Positions 1-5,598 of a stretch of DNA of 5,925 bases are shown here, in pieces. The notes beneath the pieces are model-generated. The model searched no databases. It worked only from the letters and a program-made list of their open reading frames with translations, and was not told the origin of the DNA. The translations under genes and the position numbers were made by a program. Every line of letters begins with the position of its first letter. The first letter of the stretch is position 1. This DNA comes from Thermoleophilia bacterium (lineage in GTDB: Bacteria; Actinomycetota; Thermoleophilia; Miltoncostaeales; Miltoncostaeaceae), in NCBI GenBank assembly GCA_017882555.1, contig JADGPH010000070.1, forward strand, positions 1-5,925, read 5' to 3'.

Positions 1-13
1 GCTTGCCCAGCAT
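1..13 (-). CDS. Start of a further gene, cut by the window edge; possibly a type IV prepilin
   Basis: Only ATG CTG GGC AAG and one further base (C) are inside the window, giving Met-Leu-Gly-Lys. The support is the AAAGGG ribosome-binding site 8 bases upstream, a candidate -10 element further up, and the lack of any other open frame explaining bases 14-163. Type IV prepilins commonly start with a short basic leader ahead of the G/FTLIEL cleavage site, and in this kind of cluster a major or minor pilin often follows pilC. The pilin identity is inferred from context; nothing diagnostic is visible in four residues. Confidence 0.35.
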
Positions 14-21
14 GCGGGGGA

Positions 22-27
22 CCCTTT
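22..27 (-). promoter_or_regulatory. Ribosome-binding site for the gene starting at 13
   Basis: Minus-strand AAAGGG stands 8 bases before an ATG at 13-11. It is the same hexamer that precedes pilT in this window, which supports a real translation start. Confidence 0.45.
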
Positions 28-78
28 GGGCGGCGCCGGGGCGTGCACCCGCCGTGGGGTGCCATCACCAAGCGGAGG

Positions 79-84
79 ATCCTA
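79..84 (-). promoter_or_regulatory. Candidate -10 element for the gene starting at 13
   Basis: Minus-strand TAGGAT fits the actinobacterial -10 pattern TAGRRT. It would place a transcription start near 72 and leave a leader of about 60 bases before the ATG at 13. No matching -35 (TTGACA-like) is visible 16-19 bases upstream, so this is only a candidate. A separate promoter here would make sense for an abundantly made pilin. Confidence 0.25.
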
Positions 85-108
85 GCGTCTGGCCACGGGC
101 GCCTCGCG

Positions 109-144
109 GCCGTCGGACGGCGGGTCTCCGATGATCCGCATCGG
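109..144 (-). other. Two successive small hairpins downstream of the unknown frame
   Basis: On the minus strand CCGATG, loop CGGAT, CATCGG forms a 6-bp stem (144-128). It is followed by GCCGT, loop CCG, ACGGC (121-109). They lie 20 to 55 bases after the TGA at 164 and upstream of the candidate promoter. They could form a weak transcription barrier or a leader structure. Neither is followed by a T-run, so I do not call an intrinsic terminator. Confidence 0.3.
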
Positions 145-163
145 CTGCTCGCCCAAGCCAGGC

Positions 164-361
164 TCAGCCGGCCGGCGCTCCCGGGGGGCGCCGCGTCCCC
201 GCGAGCTCGTTCTGATGGGCGGCATCAACCTTCTGGGCCCAAGCCTCGGCCAAGACCGGCCAGCGACGCATCAGGTCGGCGTGGCGGATATGCCGGGTGT
301 TCTCCGGACGCACCCGGACCCGCGTCGACCAGGGGTCCCCTGATGGTGGCGACTGCGACAT
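164..361 (-). CDS. Possible small protein of unknown function downstream of pilC
   Basis: I do not recognise this frame. From the ATG at 361 it would encode 65 residues ending at a TGA (166-164). The frame is open further up, through a TTG at 385, to the pilC stop codon itself, with which it is in register. By hand count, the first base of each plus-strand triplet (the codon third position) is about 80% G/C, while the codon middle position is far less so. That is the pattern of real coding sequence here and does not fit the opposite-strand frames as well. The product would be soluble and basic, with a helical-looking middle (ADLMRRWPVLAEAWAQKV) and a Pro/Gly/Arg-rich end. No signal peptide, membrane segment or prepilin motif is visible. 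There is no clear Shine-Dalgarno before the ATG or TTG, so it may not be translated. Confidence 0.35.
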   Translation of the reverse strand: MSQSPPSGDPWSTRVRVRPENTRHIRHADLMRRWPVLAEAWAQKVDAAHQNELAGTRRPPGAPAG

Positions 362-442
362 GGCCCGACGATCGTATGCCTGCAACCCGGCGCCGTCGAG
401 ACCCGATGCACACCCACCGGTCGCCGTACCCGGGCGCGCCGC

Positions 443-1663
443 CTACTTGACCAGGTTGTAGACCTGGAACATCGGCAGGTACATCGCGATCACGACCGTC
501 CCGACGATCACGCCGACGATGAGCATCATTACCGGCTCAATGATCGAGGTCAGGGCTTTGAGCATGGTCTCGACTTCGTCGTCGTAGAAGTCGGCCAGCT
601 TGTGCAGCATGCTGTCGAGCGCGCCGGTTTCTTCGCCCACGGCGAGCATTTGGGTGACGATGGGCGGAAATACACCGGTGTCCTCAAGCGGACCGGCCAG
701 TGATTCACCGCCTTTCACCCGCTCTGCGACCTCGGTCATCGGGTCGCCAATGACGCGATTTCCCGTCGTCTTCGCCGTGATCTCCAGCGCTTGCAGGATC
801 GGCACTCCTGCCGAGGTCAGGGTTGCGAGCGTCCGCGCAAAACGGGCAATCGCCACCTTGCGCACGATCTCCCCGATTCGCATCGGCAGGTTGATCTTGA
901 TCCGGTCCCACAGGAGTTGGCCGCGGTCGGTGCGCTTGGCCGTCCGAAATCCCCACACGAGCACCAACGGAACGGCGACGACGATATACCAGTCGTTACG
1001 AAACGCGTCTGACACGGACATCATCATTTGGGTGAGCATCGGAAGTTTGCCACCCAGGTTCTTGAAGATCCCCGCAAACACGGGGACGATCAGCGTCACC
1101 ATCGCGACCAGTACCGCCAACGCAAAGCACCCGATGAGGGTCGGGTACACCATCGCCGCGCGCACGGTGCGCCGCAGGTGATCGTCCTTTTCAAGCTGCA
1201 GGGCGAGTCGTTCGAGGACCTCGTCAAGGTTTCCGCCGGCCTCGCCGGCCGCCACCATCGAGACAAACAAATCGCTGAACACGGCCGGGTGTTTGGACAT
1301 CGCCTGGGAGAGTGCAAACCCCGTCTCGACATCTTGGCGCACCGCCGCGATCGTGCGTGCCAGTTTCGCGGCCTCGGTCTGCTCTTCCAGGACATACAAC
1401 GCCCGAAGCAACGACAACCCTGAGGACACCATCGTCGCCAACTGGCGAGCGAGCACCGTCAGATCGCGTGGCGCGACCGGCGTGTAGAGGTCCCGCATAT
1501 CCTGGAAGGTGAACCCCATCCGCTTGCGAGAGATGTCGACGACGGTGAATCCGCGACCGCGCAACTGCGAGGCGACGTGGGCCTGGGACTCTCCTTCGAG
1601 CTCTCCGTGCGTCGGAGCACCGGTCGGATCAAAGCCCTTAAAGGTGTATGTCGCGCTACTCAT
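443..1663 (-). CDS. pilC: Type IV pilus inner-membrane platform protein PilC (GspF family)
   Basis: PilC is the polytopic inner-membrane platform on which the PilB and PilT hexamers dock and through which pilin subunits are inserted or removed. It has 406 residues, the standard length. The N-terminus YTFKGFDPTGAPTHGELEGE (about 6-25) is the usual start of the family. Two T2SSF domains follow. The first (about 68-192) carries ARQLATMVSSGLSLLRAL and GEAGGNLDEVLERLA. The second (about 272-396) carries ARTLATLTSAGVPILQAL and VGEETGALDSMLHKLA. Three hydrophobic segments are visible at about 172-196, 225-238 and 372-396, the last being in the conserved EPVMMLIVGVIVG tail. The protein finishes at the family's normal end (MYLPMFQVYN), so the TAG stop is a genuine terminus. 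The ATG at 1663 is only 7 bases after pilT, with the Shine-Dalgarno overlapping the pilT stop. GspF of a type II secretion system is the only serious alternative, and pilT next door argues against it. Confidence 0.97.
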   Translation of the reverse strand: MSSATYTFKGFDPTGAPTHGELEGESQAHVASQLRGRGFTVVDISRKRMGFTFQDMRDLYTPVAPRDLTVLARQLATMVSSGLSLLRALYVLEEQTEAAKLARTIAAVRQDVETGFALSQAMSKHPAVFSDLFVSMVAAGEAGGNLDEVLERLALQLEKDDHLRRTVRAAMVYPTLIGCFALAVLVAMVTLIVPVFAGIFKNLGGKLPMLTQMMMSVSDAFRNDWYIVVAVPLVLVWGFRTAKRTDRGQLLWDRIKINLPMRIGEIVRKVAIARFARTLATLTSAGVPILQALEITAKTTGNRVIGDPMTEVAERVKGGESLAGPLEDTGVFPPIVTQMLAVGEETGALDSMLHKLADFYDDEVETMLKALTSIIEPVMMLIVGVIVGTVVIAMYLPMFQVYNLVK

Positions 1664-1667
1664 CGAG

Positions 1668-1673
1668 ACCTCA
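1668..1673 (-). promoter_or_regulatory. Ribosome-binding site of pilC overlapping the pilT stop
   Basis: Minus-strand TGAGGT: the pilT stop codon TGA is part of the Shine-Dalgarno GAGGT, 4 bases before the pilC ATG at 1663. This arrangement implies that translation of pilT and pilC is coupled. Confidence 0.6.
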
Positions 1674-2774
1674 CGCAGCTACCCGTGCGGAGCGTCCCGA
1701 CGTGGCGGTCGGTATTGCGCCGCTCTCAAACAGTCGCTGCAGTTCGGCGCGTGTACTTGATCGTTCCAGGGCGACCTCGCGACGGACGATGCCGTCGCGC
1801 ACCAACTGCGCCAGCGCGGCGTCCATCGACTGCATGCCGTGTTGGGATCCGGTTTGCATGACCGAGTAGATCTGGTGGGTCTTGCCCTCGCGAATCAGGT
1901 TGCGCACCGCGGGGGTGGCCACGAGAACCTCGCAGGCCGCCACGCGCCCGCCGTCAATCGTCGGCAACAATTGCTGGCAGCACACACCCTGCAGGGAGTT
2001 GGCCAGCATCACCCGAACCTGCTCCTGCTGGTGAGCCGGGAAGACGTCGATCACACGATCAATGGTCTGGGGGGCGTCGGAGGTGTGGAGCGTCCCCAAC
2101 ACCAGATGCCCCGTCTCGGCTGCGGTCAGGGCGATTTGGATGGTCTCGAGATCGCGCATTTCCCCGACAAGAATCACGTCGGGGTCTTGGCGAAGAGCAC
2201 TACGCAACGCAGCGGCGAATGACTTGGTGTCCCCACCGAGTTCGCGCTGATTGACGAGCGAGCGTTTGTGACGGTGCAAGAACTCGATCGGGTCTTCGAT
2301 CGTCATGACGTGACATGCGCGCGTCTCGTTGATGAGATCGATCATGCCGGCGAGGGTGGTGGACTTTCCCGACCCGGTTGCCCCCGTCACCAGCACCAGA
2401 CCCCTGGGTTTTGTCGTCCAGTCGGAGATTGTGGACGGCAGGTGGAGGTCCTCCAGGGAGCGAATCGCGGCTGGCACGACTCGCAATGCTGCCCCTAACA
2501 CACCCCGCTGATGGTACGCGTTGACACGAAACCGGGCAATTCCCGGCAGGTGAGACGAGAAGTCCAGCTCCAGTTCAGTCTCCAGGCGCCGACGTTGTTC
2601 CTGGGTCAAGATCCCGTAGAGCAGCTCGCGGGTGTCCTGGGGGGTGAGGACCTCGGTACCGATCGGCCGAAGATCGCCGTTGCACCGCATCACCGGTGGC
2701 GCACCCACCGCAAGATGTAGATCGCTTGCCCCATTCAGGACGACCGTCCTGATCATCTCGGTGAACTCCATCAT
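1671..2774 (-). CDS. pilT: Type IV pilus retraction ATPase PilT
   Basis: PilT is the hexameric motor that depolymerises the pilus, powering twitching motility, adhesion and DNA uptake. From the ATG at 2774 it is 367 residues, normal for the family. It opens with the PilT N-terminal signature (GASDLHLAVGAPPVMRCNG, about 15-33). The core has Walker A GATGSGKST (131-139, Lys137), Asp box HVMTIEDPIEF (155-165), Walker B DPDVILVGEMRD (197-208) and His box GHLVLGTLHTSD (222-233). The retraction-specific C-terminal motif AIRNLIRE appears here as AVRNLIRE (289-296). Unlike the neighbouring PilB it has no tetracysteine zinc motif and no MshEN-like domain, which separates the two paralogues. The last 20 or so residues are low-complexity. 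The frame extends 13 residues upstream to a GTG at 2813, but the ribosome-binding site supports 2774. Its TGA stop is 7 bases from the pilC start. Confidence 0.97.
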   Translation of the reverse strand: MMEFTEMIRTVVLNGASDLHLAVGAPPVMRCNGDLRPIGTEVLTPQDTRELLYGILTQEQRRRLETELELDFSSHLPGIARFRVNAYHQRGVLGAALRVVPAAIRSLEDLHLPSTISDWTTKPRGLVLVTGATGSGKSTTLAGMIDLINETRACHVMTIEDPIEFLHRHKRSLVNQRELGGDTKSFAAALRSALRQDPDVILVGEMRDLETIQIALTAAETGHLVLGTLHTSDAPQTIDRVIDVFPAHQQEQVRVMLANSLQGVCCQQLLPTIDGGRVAACEVLVATPAVRNLIREGKTHQIYSVMQTGSQHGMQSMDAALAQLVRDGIVRREVALERSSTRAELQRLFESGAIPTATSGRSARVAA

Positions 2775-2780
2775 CGCTGG

Positions 2781-2786
2781 CCCTTT
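2781..2786 (-). promoter_or_regulatory. Ribosome-binding site that decides the pilT start
   Basis: Minus-strand AAAGGG lies 6 bases upstream of a tandem ATGATG at 2774-2769. This places the pilT start at 2774 rather than at the upstream in-frame GTG at 2813, whose own upstream region is occupied by the intercistronic hairpins. Confidence 0.65.
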
Positions 2787-2816
2787 TGTTGAGAGAAATG
2801 CTGCATCGGGCACGGT

Positions 2817-2846
2817 CCGTCGTCACGACGACGGGGGATTGCCCCC
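2817..2846 (-). other. Pair of overlapping hairpins in the pilB-pilT gap
   Basis: On the minus-strand transcript two stems share bases. The first is GGGGG, loop CAAT, CCCCC (2846-2833). The second is CCGTCGT, loop CGTG, ACGACGG (2834-2817), which uses the last two C residues of the first stem. Only one can form completely at a time. They begin about 31 bases after the pilB stop and end about 43 bases before the preferred pilT start. There is no T-run, so a terminator is unlikely; a processing site or expression-balancing element between the two ATPase genes is an inference. Confidence 0.45.
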
Positions 2847-2877
2847 TGCAGGACGCATGTCCATCGACGCCCGCGCA

Positions 2878-4731
2878 TCAGCCCACCGCCCGAGCGAGCT
2901 CTTCGATGCTGGTATCGCCCCGCATGACCTTCACCAAGCCGTCCTCGCGCAGCGTGCGCATTCCCTCGATTTGGGCCTGATGACTCAGGGCATCCGTCGA
3001 AGCGCCGGCCACGATCAACTCGGAGATCGCTTCACTGACGACGAGCATCTCGTAGACGCCCAGCCGCCCCTTGTAGCCCGATCCGCCACACCTCGGGCAT
3101 CCCGCCGGACGATAGACGTCGGTCGTCTCGGAGAGCCCTTCGGGCAGACGCTTCGTATCGACCAACTCCGCGAACACCGAGGTCGGGATGCGGTGGGGCT
3201 CGCGACAATGGATACAGAGACGTCGGGCAAGGCGCTGGGCCAGGATCCCCGACACCGCGCTCGCGGACAAGAATGCCTCGACGCCCATTTCCGACAGACG
3301 CGAAAGGGCACCTGCGGAGTCGTTGGTGTGGAGCGTCGCCAGCACAAGGTGCCCCGTGAGCGCCGACTCGATCGCGATCTTGGCGGTCTCCGGGTCACGC
3401 ACCTCACCGATCATGATCACATCGGGGTCGCACCGCAGAATCGAACGCAGGCCGGCGGCAAAGGTCAATCCGGCCTTTGGGTTGACCTGGACCTGGTTGA
3501 TCCCCGGCAGCCGATACTCGACCGGGTCCTCGACCGTGATGATGTTCTGCTCAACCGAGTTGAGCTGGTTGAGCGTGCCGTACAACGTGGTCGACTTGCC
3601 GGAACCCGTCGGACCCGTCACCAGCAGCGCGCCGTGCGGGCGTCGATAGCACTCCTCATACCGCGCCAACACCTCAGGCGTAAATCCGAGATCGCGCAAG
3701 TCGATCACGAGGTTGGTGCGGTCGAGGATCCGCACGACGATCTTCTCGCCGTACACGGTCGGCAGCGTGGCGACCCGCAAATCCAGGTTTCGACCCGCCA
3801 CGAAGAGTCCCACGCGACCATCCTGGGGGACCCGACGCTCGGCGATGTCAAGATCGGCCATGATCTTGATCCGGCTCGCGACCCCGTGGCTAAAGCCCGA
3901 TGGCACGGTCGTCACATTGCGCAGCACGCCGTCGACCCGAAACCGCACCACCATCGCGGTGGCCTGCGGCTCGAAGTGCACATCCGAAGCACCTTCTTCG
4001 ACTCCGCGAGCAATGATCGAGTTGACCAGGCGCACCACGGGCGCGTCGTCGTTCGACGCATCGGCAATGTCATCGACGTTGCGATCGATTACGCGGACGT
4101 CGCCGAAGCTGGTGCCATCGACGACCCCCGCCAGTACGCTGTCGAGGCGCCGAGTCTCGCCCAACAGGTGGGTTATCTCATCCGGGGAGGCCAGCAGGGG
4201 TCGGATCTCGCGACCCGTGATGATTCGCAAGTCATCAAGTGCCAGCACATTCGACGGGTCAGCCATCGCGACGGCCAGCCGGCCGTCCGGCTCGATCCGC
4301 ACCGGGACCGCCCGGTAACGACGCGATGTGCGCTCGTCAATGACCTCGCCAACCGCACTGTCGACCGGGGTCCCCGGCTCAAAGAGCGCCACGCCCGCCC
4401 GCACGGCACTGGCGTGGGCGAGTTGCTCGCGGGAGATCACGCCGCGCTCCACCAGGATCTCCCCGAGCCGACCACCCTGTGGAGGGCCTTCCGGAAACGC
4501 CGTCCGAAGTTCGTCGACGGAGATGTAATTCAGGCTCAGCAGCACCTGGGTCAGTGATTGGGCCCGGATGCTCCCGAGCGAACCAGGCTGCACATGGCGA
4601 GCACCGCGTCCATCAAAGGCTCCCGCCTCGACGCGGTGACGATCGGCGACGGCGCGCAAGTTCGCACGCACCGACTCGCCCAAGCCCGTAATGTCGTTGG
4701 TCTGCGTAGGGATGTCAGGGGGAGTGGTCAC
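2878..4731 (-). CDS. pilB: Type IV pilus assembly (extension) ATPase PilB, GspE family
   Basis: This is the hexameric cytoplasmic ATPase that drives pilus polymerisation with PilC; 617 residues, slightly longer than typical PilB. Residues 1-50 look disordered. Residues about 59-111 form a tandem 24+5+24 arrangement resembling the MshEN/T2SSE_N domain, continuing with RRYRAVPVR (138-145) and VAMADP (154-159). The ATPase core shows Walker A GPTGSGKST (373-381, Lys379), Asp box NIITVEDPVEY (396-406), Walker B DPDVIMIGEVRD (435-446) and His box GHLVLATLHTND (460-471). A zinc-binding tetracysteine, CxxC at 506/509 and CxxC at 545/548, marks PilB/GspE rather than PilT. The start is a GTG at 4731; the best SD-like run (AAGGG) abuts it with no spacing, so the true start could differ, but no better one is visible and the upstream frame closes at the aroE stop. 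The T2SS homologue GspE is the alternative, but the adjacent pilT favours a type IV pilus. Confidence 0.97.
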   Translation of the reverse strand: MTTPPDIPTQTNDITGLGESVRANLRAVADRHRVEAGAFDGRGARHVQPGSLGSIRAQSLTQVLLSLNYISVDELRTAFPEGPPQGGRLGEILVERGVISREQLAHASAVRAGVALFEPGTPVDSAVGEVIDERTSRRYRAVPVRIEPDGRLAVAMADPSNVLALDDLRIITGREIRPLLASPDEITHLLGETRRLDSVLAGVVDGTSFGDVRVIDRNVDDIADASNDDAPVVRLVNSIIARGVEEGASDVHFEPQATAMVVRFRVDGVLRNVTTVPSGFSHGVASRIKIMADLDIAERRVPQDGRVGLFVAGRNLDLRVATLPTVYGEKIVVRILDRTNLVIDLRDLGFTPEVLARYEECYRRPHGALLVTGPTGSGKSTTLYGTLNQLNSVEQNIITVEDPVEYRLPGINQVQVNPKAGLTFAAGLRSILRCDPDVIMIGEVRDPETAKIAIESALTGHLVLATLHTNDSAGALSRLSEMGVEAFLSASAVSGILAQRLARRLCIHCREPHRIPTSVFAELVDTKRLPEGLSETTDVYRPAGCPRCGGSGYKGRLGVYEMLVVSEAISELIVAGASTDALSHQAQIEGMRTLREDGLVKVMRGDTSIEELARAVG

Positions 4732-4742
4732 CCCTTGAGTGA

Positions 4743-4759
4743 TCGGCCGATACGACCGA
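4743..4759 (-). other. Intercistronic hairpin between aroE and pilB
   Basis: On the minus-strand transcript, TCGGTCG, loop TAT, then CGGCCGA forms a 7-bp stem (one G-U wobble). It sits 5 bases after the aroE stop and ends 11 bases before the pilB GTG. It contains the perfect DNA palindrome ATCGGCCGAT (4742-4751). No T-run follows, so it is not a standard intrinsic terminator; an mRNA processing or stability element or a protein-binding site is possible, as is chance in GC-rich DNA. Confidence 0.35.
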
Positions 4760-4764
4760 CGACA

Positions 4765-5598
4765 TTACCCCTGGGGCAGCACCAGCGCGTCCCGCATCGC
4801 GCCAACGGGCGGCTCCTGACCGGTCCATTGTACAAATGCGGCAGCCCCCTGGTAAAGCAGCATCCCCAACCCGTCCACGCACCGCGCTCCACGGGCGCCC
4901 GCGGCCGCCAGCCACGGCGTGCCGCCGGGTCGGTAGACGATGTCCATCACCACGTGTTCGGGCCCGAGAACATCACATGGCAACTGGTCCGGGACGCCGT
5001 CTTCATGCAAGCCCAGACTCGTGCAGTTGACGATCAGCGCGCTGTGGCGCGCGGCATCGCGGAGCGCCGCGCGCGTGAACTCCACGGGGTCGCCGAGCTC
5101 GGCCGCACGGCTACGAGTGCGGTTGGCCACCACAACCCGCGCGCCCCGACTCCGCAGCGCAAATACCACCGCACGGGCCGCGCCGCCGGCGCCGATCACC
5201 AGTACCGGGGCATCCTCCAGCGCGATCGGAGCAGCGTCGTCGAGAGCGCGGAGAAATCCCGAGGCATCGGTGTTGTCGGCCCGCCACCCGCCCACACCGT
5301 CCGGGACCAAGGTGTTTGCCGCACCGATCGCCGCAACGGCATCCGAGACCGAACTGCACTCGTCGAGCACCGCCTGCTTGTGCGGAATCGTGACGTTGAG
5401 TCCGGCGATACCCGCTGCGCCAAGGCCACGGACGGCATCAGACACCCGTTCGGGCGCGACGGGAAATGCCACGTACACCCAATCCAGTCCGAGCGCGGCG
5501 AACGCCGCGTTGTGCATCGCCGGAGACAGCGAATGGGCCACGGGCCATCCGATGATGCCGCTGACGCGGGTCGCGGCCGAGATCACATCAGCCACCAC
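4765..5598 (-). CDS. aroE: Shikimate dehydrogenase (NADP+), AroE
   Basis: AroE reduces 3-dehydroshikimate to shikimate with NADPH in the cytoplasmic pathway to chorismate and the aromatic amino acids. With the GTG start at 5598 the protein is 277 residues, the usual length. Shikimate-site motifs are SLSP (about 23-26), NVTIPHK (68-74, catalytic Lys74), AANT (93-96) and DNTD (108-111, with Asp111). The Rossmann half has GAGGAAR (136-142) and an NRT motif (159-161), which in this family goes with NADP preference. The NCTSLGL block (191-197) and the C-terminal DGLGMLLYQGA helix (242-252) complete the fold. All expected catalytic residues are present, so it should be active. The start is uncertain: the frame is open further up to a TTG at 5646 inside mltG, and GTGs at 5595 and 5586 are alternatives. 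I chose 5598 because it leaves a normal N-terminus and only a short overlap with the mltG stop. The stop is TAA. Confidence 0.96.
   Translation of the reverse strand: MVADVISAATRVSGIIGWPVAHSLSPAMHNAAFAALGLDWVYVAFPVAPERVSDAVRGLGAAGIAGLNVTIPHKQAVLDECSSVSDAVAAIGAANTLVPDGVGGWRADNTDASGFLRALDDAAPIALEDAPVLVIGAGGAARAVVFALRSRGARVVVANRTRSRAAELGDPVEFTRAALRDAARHSALIVNCTSLGLHEDGVPDQLPCDVLGPEHVVMDIVYRPGGTPWLAAAGARGARCVDGLGMLLYQGAAAFVQWTGQEPPVGAMRDALVLPQG

Noticed and set aside
14..163. c-di-GMP riboswitch (GEMM type) upstream of the putative pilin gene
   Set aside because: I looked for the conserved GEMM core (GCACAGGGCAAACC-like and GAAA tetraloop pieces) here and in the pilB-pilT gap and found neither.
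173..193. GC-rich stem CGGCGC/GCGCCG near the TGA at 164 as a terminator
   Set aside because: No T-run follows on either strand, and in such GC-rich DNA a 6-bp stem is expected often by chance.
433..440. 8-bp palindrome GGCGCGCC just after the pilC stop
   Set aside because: Short GC-only palindromes are common at this composition, and nothing else around it suggests a site.
443..445. Read-through or recoding of the pilC TAG into the downstream frame
   Set aside because: PilC already ends at the family's normal C-terminus, and nothing around the stop suggests recoding; the shared register can be chance.
43..450. Plus-strand open frame (135 codons) across the left non-pilus region
   Set aside because: Its codon third positions fall on the least GC-rich register, the opposite of real genes here, and the product is Pro/Arg-rich without features.
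600..1181. Plus-strand open frame (193 codons) opposite pilC
   Set aside because: It is antisense to the conserved PilC domains; its Ser/Thr/Arg-rich composition mirrors the reverse complement of hydrophobic codons.
2632..4557. Very long plus-strand open frame (641 codons) opposite pilB and the start of pilT
   Set aside because: It is an antisense shadow typical of GC-rich DNA. Its translation is rich in Arg/His/Asp without any recognisable domain, while the minus strand encodes PilB with every ATPase motif.
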